A stretch of 64,000 nt of DNA. Origin: CAZSDU01 sp964605775. GTDB lineage: Bacteria > Bacteroidota > Bacteroidia > Bacteroidales > FEN-979. Positions 58,877 through 64,000 of this stretch are shown piece by piece. The notes under the pieces were generated by a model. The model had not been told where the DNA came from. It saw nothing but the letters and a program-made list of their open reading frames with translations, and ran no database searches. The stretch lies in the NCBI GenBank assembly GCA_964605775.1, contig CAZSDU010000010.1, positions 24,005-88,004 of the forward strand, written 5' to 3'. Each line of letters starts with the position of its first letter. Within the stretch, counting starts at the first letter, position 1. A program made the position numbers and the translations under genes.

Positions 58877-59752
58877 ATGTCTATTCTTGCCGAACCGGAT
58901 TTGATCGTCAATGCCGATGGAAGTATTTATCATCTTTGTCTCCGGCCTGATCAACTTGCAGATACCGTAATTGTGGCGGGGGATCCCGATCGCATCTCGG
59001 AGATTTCCGATCATTTTGATACGGTGGAATGTCGTATCCATAACCGGGAGTTCAATTCCCATACCGGTACTTATAAGGGTAAAAGAATTACAGCTTTATC
59101 CACAGGGATCGGAACCGACAATATCGACATTGTAATGCATGAACTAGATGCCCTGATAAATTTCAACCTGAAAACCCGTACGCAAAATGAAAAACGGAGA
59201 TCGCTTGACATCATTCGAATCGGCACTTCAGGTTCCATTCAGCCTGATGTTCCGGTAAATAGTTTCGGGCTTTCGACCCATGCGCTGGGATTGGATAACC
59301 TGATGTTTTTTTATAAAAATACGCCTTCCGTGATCGATGAAGAGTTGACAGAAGCCTTCTCGGATCAGGTCAACTGGCATGCAGGTTTGTCAAAACCATA
59401 CATCGTAAAAGGATCGGAACGGTTGGTCGATTTATTTACCCCGTTTTCTGTCAGGGGAATTACCGCTACAGCACCGGGATTCTATGGTCCACAGGGACGA
59501 TTCCTGAGACTTGATCTGACCGATTCCGAGATGATTAAAAAATTGCAGGGTTTTTCATACAAAGGTCATCGGGTGGTGAATTTTGAGATGGAAACCTCAG
59601 CATTATACGGATTAGGCGCACTGATGGGGCATCATATGGTGACGATCTGTGCCCTGATCGCCAACCGTGCAACAGGTCATTACAATGCTGAACATAAAAC
59701 GGTGATCCGACAGCTCATAGAACTTGTGTTGCATCAAATTTCTGCCAAGTAA
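58877..59752 (+). CDS. udp: Nucleoside phosphorylase (uridine phosphorylase-like)
   Basis: 291 residues from ATG 58877, chosen over 58709 because the longer frame overlaps cinA and its promoter. PNP_UDP_1 family: VIVAGDPDRISEIS (phosphate site), STGIGTDNIDIVMHEL, RIGTSGSIQP and NFEMETSALYGLG with the base/ribose-binding Glu-Met-Glu. It phosphorolyses a pyrimidine nucleoside, likely uridine or deoxyuridine. Its stop overlaps the next gene's ATG by one base (TAATG). Confidence 0.9.
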   Translation: MSILAEPDLIVNADGSIYHLCLRPDQLADTVIVAGDPDRISEISDHFDTVECRIHNREFNSHTGTYKGKRITALSTGIGTDNIDIVMHELDALINFNLKTRTQNEKRRSLDIIRIGTSGSIQPDVPVNSFGLSTHALGLDNLMFFYKNTPSVIDEELTEAFSDQVNWHAGLSKPYIVKGSERLVDLFTPFSVRGITATAPGFYGPQGRFLRLDLTDSEMIKKLQGFSYKGHRVVNFEMETSALYGLGALMGHHMVTICALIANRATGHYNAEHKTVIRQLIELVLHQISAK

Positions 59753-60627
59753 TGACTGATTTCGAGGAGAATACAAAACTTAAGGCATTAATCAGCCTGC
59801 TTGATGAACCGGATGAAAAGAGCTTTGCCCTGGTCAGGGAAAAAATTTTATCCTATGAAAATGAAGCAATACCCCTCCTCGATAATCTCTTGGATAATAC
59901 TTTTGATTCATTGATGCAGGAAAGGATCAGAGAGATCATAGATAAACTGCAGATAGATAAACTTGCACATGATTTTTCAGCCTGGGTGAATTTTTCCTCC
60001 TCTGATCTGCTTGCAGGTTTCCTGCTGATTTCAACCTATGGAAATCATAAACTGGATCGGGAAAAGATTATCCGTCAGGTGGAGCAGATTAAAATGGATG
60101 TCTGGCTTGAATTACACGATAATCTTACCGCCCTTGAAAACATCAAGGTGCTGAACCATATTTTTTATGAGGTTCATCATTTCAGCGGTAGCCTGTCAGG
60201 TGGCCGGGATCCGAAATATTACTTTCTTGATCATCTGCTTGAAACCCGAAAAGGAAATCCTCTATCCCTTGGAATTCTTTATATGCTGATTGCGCAACAG
60301 CTTAACATGCCGGTTTTCGGGGTTGACCTTACCCAGCATTTTATTCTGTCCTACCTTCAGGAGACTGGAATCACCAAGCCTGGCGCGGAGGATGTTTTGT
60401 TTTATATCAATCCCTTTAACCTGGGTTCTGTTTTTACCAGAAGGGAAATAGAACTTTTTATCCGGCAGTTAAAAATCAAGTCTGAAGCAATGTACTTTTC
60501 GCCTTGTAGTAATATCGCAGTAATTGAAAAAATGTTGCTTCACCTGATTTCAGCGTATCATCATTCAGGTGAAACAGATAAGACTGCCGACCTGGAAATA
60601 TTATTAAAAATTCTTGATCAGGAATAA
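59752..60627 (+). CDS. SirB1/transglutaminase-like family protein
   Basis: 291 residues. A helical N-terminal half (~1-110) precedes a transglutaminase-like SirB1 segment: NHIFYEVHHFSG and the RKGNPLSLGILYMLIAQQLNMPVFGV core with TQHFIL. The SirB1-type motif keeps the fold but not the classical Cys-His-Asp triad, so catalysis is doubtful. Function is unknown. It is coupled by overlap to the phosphorylase gene upstream and is followed 1 bp later by the secreted nuclease gene. Confidence 0.82.
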   Translation: MTDFEENTKLKALISLLDEPDEKSFALVREKILSYENEAIPLLDNLLDNTFDSLMQERIREIIDKLQIDKLAHDFSAWVNFSSSDLLAGFLLISTYGNHKLDREKIIRQVEQIKMDVWLELHDNLTALENIKVLNHIFYEVHHFSGSLSGGRDPKYYFLDHLLETRKGNPLSLGILYMLIAQQLNMPVFGVDLTQHFILSYLQETGITKPGAEDVLFYINPFNLGSVFTRREIELFIRQLKIKSEAMYFSPCSNIAVIEKMLLHLISAYHHSGETDKTADLEILLKILDQE

Positions 60628-60628
60628 T

Positions 60629-61741
60629 ATGAAAAAAGTCTTGTTTTATCCAACTGCGATTCTGGCGTGTCTTATCCTGTCGTCCTGGGGTTATAAAGGG
60701 CATTATAGGATCAATCAGAACATGTCGACCTCTTTGCCTGCCGGAATGTCTTTCCTGAAACCTGATTGGACACTTAACGTGACATTTCATTGTTCCGATG
60801 CAGATAACCGTAAGGATACCGATCCGGACGAATCCCCAAGGCATTATATTGATATCGACAATTATCCCGATTTCAATCAGAACGGATATATTTCCCAATA
60901 TTTTGATACAGTAGTTCAGCAACATGGGCTGGCCTGGGTGATCGATCAGGGAATTCTTCCATGGGCAACCCTGACCACTTACGACTCTCTAAAAGCCGCT
61001 TTTCAGCGTGGGGATTGGAATAAGTCTGCTTTATTCGCTGCTGATCTTGGACATTATATTGGTGACGGACATATGCCGCTTCACATTACCCGAAATTACA
61101 ATGGCCAGTATTCAGGTCAGACAGGCATTCATTCCCGATATGAATCGAAAATGATCAGCCGCTATGAAAACCAGCTCGTTTATAATGCTGATCCTGCGGA
61201 GCCGATCAACGATGTCAGGGGGTTTATTTTTTCTTACCTCTACAATAATTATTTTTATGTCGACAGTGTTTTACTGGCCGACCAGTATTCATATAGTATC
61301 AACAGCAGCTATACTTCAACGGCCTACCTTGATACCCTTTGGGGGAAAACGGGGAAATTCACCATAGACTTGTTTTCCAGGGCTTCTTCAGCACTGGGTT
61401 CACTGATCTATACTGCATGGGTGGAAGCCGGAAGCCCGGTGTTCTTTCCCAATGCAGTGGAAGAATGGCCGGATGACAGCCAGACTGGTATTGATCAGGT
61501 CTATCCCAACCCATTTTCTGAATCCACGACCATATGCCTGAAAAGTCACCTGAACAATGTTTTTGTAACACTTGAAATGTACGATTCAAAAGGTGTTTTA
61601 ACAGATACCCTCTGGAATGAAGTACTTCCTGCAGGCCTGACGCGGATTACCTGGAAACCCTCCAAGGTGAATCCGGGCATCTATTTTTCCGTGCTTAAGG
61701 CAGCCGGAAGGGTAACTACAAAGAAGCTGATTTTCTTATAA
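60629..61741 (+). CDS. T9SS-secreted S1/P1-type nuclease or zinc phospholipase C-like protein
   Basis: 370 residues from ATG 60629 (60614 gives an awkward overlap). Signal peptide, probably cleaved just before Trp20, followed by WGYKGHYRINQ; in S1/P1 nucleases the N-terminal Trp and early His bind zinc. Further zinc motifs are HYIDIDNYPD and DLGHYIGDGHMPLH, with GIHSRYE after. The C-terminal ~80 residues are a type A sorting tail (YPNPFSESTTICL, VNPGIYFSVLKAAG). It likely degrades extracellular nucleic acids; a phospholipase C role is not excluded. Its end overlaps the convergent gene by 26 bp. Confidence 0.82.
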   Translation: MKKVLFYPTAILACLILSSWGYKGHYRINQNMSTSLPAGMSFLKPDWTLNVTFHCSDADNRKDTDPDESPRHYIDIDNYPDFNQNGYISQYFDTVVQQHGLAWVIDQGILPWATLTTYDSLKAAFQRGDWNKSALFAADLGHYIGDGHMPLHITRNYNGQYSGQTGIHSRYESKMISRYENQLVYNADPAEPINDVRGFIFSYLYNNYFYVDSVLLADQYSYSINSSYTSTAYLDTLWGKTGKFTIDLFSRASSALGSLIYTAWVEAGSPVFFPNAVEEWPDDSQTGIDQVYPNPFSESTTICLKSHLNNVFVTLEMYDSKGVLTDTLWNEVLPAGLTRITWKPSKVNPGIYFSVLKAAGRVTTKKLIFL

Positions 61742-62849
61742 TTCCTGTAATCAGTTCCTGGTCGGTAACTGAAAGGCTGCTGCCGGAGGGCAGACATAAA
61801 CCGGTTTTAAACAATTCCTCAGAGGTCCCGTTTACATATGCAGGAAAATGTTTAAACACGGGTTGCAAATGCATGGGTTTCCAAAGCGGCCTGGAATCGA
61901 TATTTTCCATTTGAAGCTTAACCCTCAGGGTTTCCCTGTTGAAGCCCTGAGAATCACTGTGGATCAGGATACAACTCAACCAATAATTGGAGAAATAAAG
62001 GGAATCAGGTTCGGTTTGAAAACGGATCTCGGGTATGTTTTTTAAAAGTTTACGATAACTTTCATTAATATTCCTTCTTGCGGTTATACGTTCCCGGATT
62101 ACTTCCAGTTGCCCGCGTCCGATGGCTGCCAGAATATTGCTCATCCTATAGTTATAACCGATACGGCTATGTTCATAATGGGGAAATTCATCCCTTGCCT
62201 GGGTGGCCAGGAAACGTGCTGTGCCTATTTTCTCATGGTCATTCGATACCAAAGCCCCTCCGCCTGAAGTGGTGATGATCTTATTCCCGTTAAAGGATAG
62301 TATGCCCATGGCCCCGAAAGTACCACAAAACTTATCCTTAAAACGGCTTCCCAGGGCTTCCGCTGCATCTTCAATAACCGGAATTTCATATTTTTCAGCG
62401 ATTTCAATGATCTTATCCAGTCTCGCAGGCATGCCATAAAGGTCGACGATAAGAATGGCCGCGGGCTTCTTTCCCCTTTTTAACCTGTCGGAAATCGCTT
62501 CTTCCAGAAGGACCGGGTCCATATTCCATGTATGAGGTTCACTGTCGATCAGGATAGGGACAGCCCCCAGGTAAACGATGGGATTGACAGTTGCTGAGAA
62601 AGTAAAGCTGGAAGCGATCACTTCATCTCCCGGTTTGACCCCGAGCATGATCAATGCAAGATGTATGGCTGCTGTACCTGAAGAAAGGGCAGCCACATGG
62701 GGGATATCAAGAAAGGCTGATAATTCATGCTCGAACTGATCCACCATTGGTCCAAGAGGGGCTACCCAGTTGGAGGCAAAAGCTTCATTGACATATTGTT
62801 GTTCTTTCCCGCTCATATGAGGGGGAGATAGCCAGATCTTAGTATGCAT
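61716..62849 (-). CDS. DegT/DnrJ/EryC1-family aminotransferase (UDP-sugar transaminase-like)
   Basis: 377 residues. PLP enzyme: Lys190 in SFNGNKIITTSGGG forms the Schiff base; WVAPLGPMVDQFE, SSGTAAIHLALIMLGVKPGDEV and VIEDAAEALGS are characteristic. The overall pattern resembles PglE/WecE-type enzymes that aminate UDP-4-keto sugars for surface glycans. The next gene upstream (11-bp overlap) is a sugar-1-phosphate transferase, which fits a bacillosamine-type or O-glycan pathway. The exact sugar is unknown. Confidence 0.88.
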   Translation of the reverse strand: MHTKIWLSPPHMSGKEQQYVNEAFASNWVAPLGPMVDQFEHELSAFLDIPHVAALSSGTAAIHLALIMLGVKPGDEVIASSFTFSATVNPIVYLGAVPILIDSEPHTWNMDPVLLEEAISDRLKRGKKPAAILIVDLYGMPARLDKIIEIAEKYEIPVIEDAAEALGSRFKDKFCGTFGAMGILSFNGNKIITTSGGGALVSNDHEKIGTARFLATQARDEFPHYEHSRIGYNYRMSNILAAIGRGQLEVIRERITARRNINESYRKLLKNIPEIRFQTEPDSLYFSNYWLSCILIHSDSQGFNRETLRVKLQMENIDSRPLWKPMHLQPVFKHFPAYVNGTSEELFKTGLCLPSGSSLSVTDQELITGIIRKSASL

Positions 62850-63444
62850 TGATTTTTTTTCTAAGGATGGTGTAGCATATCATTTTCAGGTCTTCCGCCA
62901 GAGAAAATTTTTCCAGGTATTTCAGGTTGATCCTGACCTTGTCGGGAAAGATAATGGTGTCGTTATAATCTTTTGGGTTGTTGACTGATGCGAGGAGCTC
63001 TTCTTCATCCAGGTATTTCAGGGTGGCAGGACCGGTGATTCCCGGCCTGAGTATCAGTATTCTGCGATCTTTACCCTGAAGGGTATCAGCGTAACCCGGA
63101 ACATCCGGCCTGGGACCCACGAAACTCATGTCGCCTGAAAGGACGTTAAATAGTTCAGGTAGTTCATCCATTTTCCACTTCCGCAGAAAGGCTCCGGCTG
63201 CGGTGATACGCTTGTCGTTTGTGGCCGTGATGGTATTGGGGTCAGCATTTGGAATCATGGTTCTGAATTTCAGTAGCGTAAACAGCCTACCGTCCTTCCC
63301 GACCCGTTTCTGGCGGAAGAAAACGGATCCGCCTGATTTTTCGGACAGGATGATCAATGGGATCAGAATGAACAAAGGGGAAAAAATCAGGATGGCAACC
63401 AGAGAGAAAAAACGATCAAATATAAATTTGACGAAAAATCTCAT
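62839..63444 (-). CDS. Sugar transferase (PglC-like phosphoglycosyltransferase)
   Basis: 201 residues, the small monotopic form. A single N-terminal reentrant/hydrophobic helix (~12-35) precedes LKFRTMIPNAD, the catalytic Asp93-Glu94 pair in KMDELPELFNVL and GDMSFVGPRP. It transfers a sugar phosphate to undecaprenyl phosphate, the first step of glycan assembly. It is coupled by overlaps to the aminotransferase downstream (11 bp) and to purC upstream (4 bp). Confidence 0.92.
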   Translation of the reverse strand: MRFFVKFIFDRFFSLVAILIFSPLFILIPLIILSEKSGGSVFFRQKRVGKDGRLFTLLKFRTMIPNADPNTITATNDKRITAAGAFLRKWKMDELPELFNVLSGDMSFVGPRPDVPGYADTLQGKDRRILILRPGITGPATLKYLDEEELLASVNNPKDYNDTIIFPDKVRINLKYLEKFSLAEDLKMICYTILRKKINAY

Positions 63445-64000
63445 GATCTGCTGTTCAGGAAGGCAGTGATATTGGATTCTATTCTCTGATGGATATCCGC
63501 TGTTTCGTCTCGTATGAATGATGTACCGGTGATATTTTCAAATAGTTCAATATATCGTTCGGATATCTCCATCACCCAGGAATCAGTCATCTCAGGGATC
63601 GTCTGGCCTTCTTTTCCCATGAATCCGTTGGCCATCAGCCATTCACGCACAAATTCCTTCGACAACTGCTTTTGCTGTTCTCCCCGGGCAAATCGCTCTG
63701 CGTATCCATCCCGGTAAAAATAACGAGAGGAATCAGGGGTATGGATCTCATCACACAGATAGATTTTTCCGTCCGAAGCTTTCCCGAATTCATATTTTGT
63801 ATCGACCAGTATCAATCCTTTTTCAGCGGCTATTTCAGTCCCGCGCTGAAACAATGCCAGGGTGTATTTTTTAATCTGATCATATTCCTCTTTTGGGATC
63901 AGTTTGCCGGCAATGATTTCCTCTTCCGTAATGTCTTCGTCATGCCCTTCAGCAGCTTTGGTAGTGGGTGTGATAATGGGTTCAGGAAAACGCTGATGTT
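63441..64000 (-). CDS. purC: Phosphoribosylaminoimidazole-succinocarboxamide synthase, 5'-partial
   Basis: The frame is open to the window edge, so the N-terminal part is missing; about 185 codons are visible. Visible motifs match SAICAR synthetase of the long Bacteroidota type: PIITPTTKAAEGHDEDI, then LILVDTKYEFGK, CDEIHTPDSSRYFY and a C-terminal helical end. The enzyme joins aspartate to CAIR in purine synthesis. Its stop overlaps the start of the sugar transferase by 4 bp, an unusual pairing of purine and glycan genes. Confidence 0.95.
   Translation of the reverse strand, partial: HQRFPEPIITPTTKAAEGHDEDITEEEIIAGKLIPKEEYDQIKKYTLALFQRGTEIAAEKGLILVDTKYEFGKASDGKIYLCDEIHTPDSSRYFYRDGYAERFARGEQQKQLSKEFVREWLMANGFMGKEGQTIPEMTDSWVMEISERYIELFENITGTSFIRDETADIHQRIESNITAFLNSRS

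Overview
The window looks like a chromosomal segment of a Bacteroidota bacterium, probably Bacteroidales-like and uncultured. The evidence is five proteins with type IX secretion (T9SS) C-terminal sorting tails, a SusC/SusD pair, three other TonB-dependent receptors with carboxypeptidase-like N-terminal domains, a Bacteroidota-style tRNA-Glu, and many matches to the Bacteroidota promoter element TAnnTTTG just upstream of genes. Housekeeping genes dominate. I see no phage, IS element, CRISPR array or integrase, and no gene-free stretch over 300 bases.

Layout. 0-9 kb: two T9SS cargo proteins, pyrE, a Nudix hydrolase, tRNA-Glu, a LytS-type hybrid histidine kinase, a beta-propeller lipoprotein. 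9-20 kb: two unknown genes, pssA, lptB-kdsD (LPS export and Kdo synthesis), recQ-ompH-DUF4296, and an operon of a TonB receptor, deoC, a small membrane protein and a lipoprotein. 20-26 kb: iorAB, then a cassette resembling sphingolipid synthesis (serine palmitoyltransferase, GNAT-like acyltransferase, NAD-dependent reductase). 26-31 kb: SusC/SusD. 31-42 kb: small membrane proteins and a minus-strand run lptF/G, two glycosyltransferases, ettA, wbuC, hisS, hutH-like lyase. 42-49 kb: a second GNAT-like protein, a T9SS protein, then ccmB, ccmC, a ccmD-like small ORF, ccmE and a UbiD decarboxylase (cytochrome c maturation plus probable quinone synthesis). 49-57 kb: TonB receptors, a T9SS protein, rocD. 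57-64 kb: rpmB, cinA, a nucleoside phosphorylase, a SirB1-like protein, a secreted S1/P1-type nuclease, then a DegT aminotransferase and PglC-like sugar transferase, and partial purC.

The most unusual signal is a set of short tandem arrays with strict 7- or 8-bp periods in the spacers between co-directional genes. In four consecutive spacers of the glycosyltransferase-ettA-wbuC-hisS-hutH run and three spacers of the ccm run, units of changing sequence stay in one register. Several arrays begin inside the last codons of the upstream gene and run past its stop. One is a near-perfect 82-bp palindrome built of octamers. Two protein-level oddities also stand out: the lyase has Ala-Cys-Gly where Ala-Ser-Gly normally forms the MIO cofactor, and CcmE has CxxxY in place of the usual heme-binding HxxxY. 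Several starts were moved from the longest possible ORF using signal peptides, neighbouring stop codons and promoter positions.
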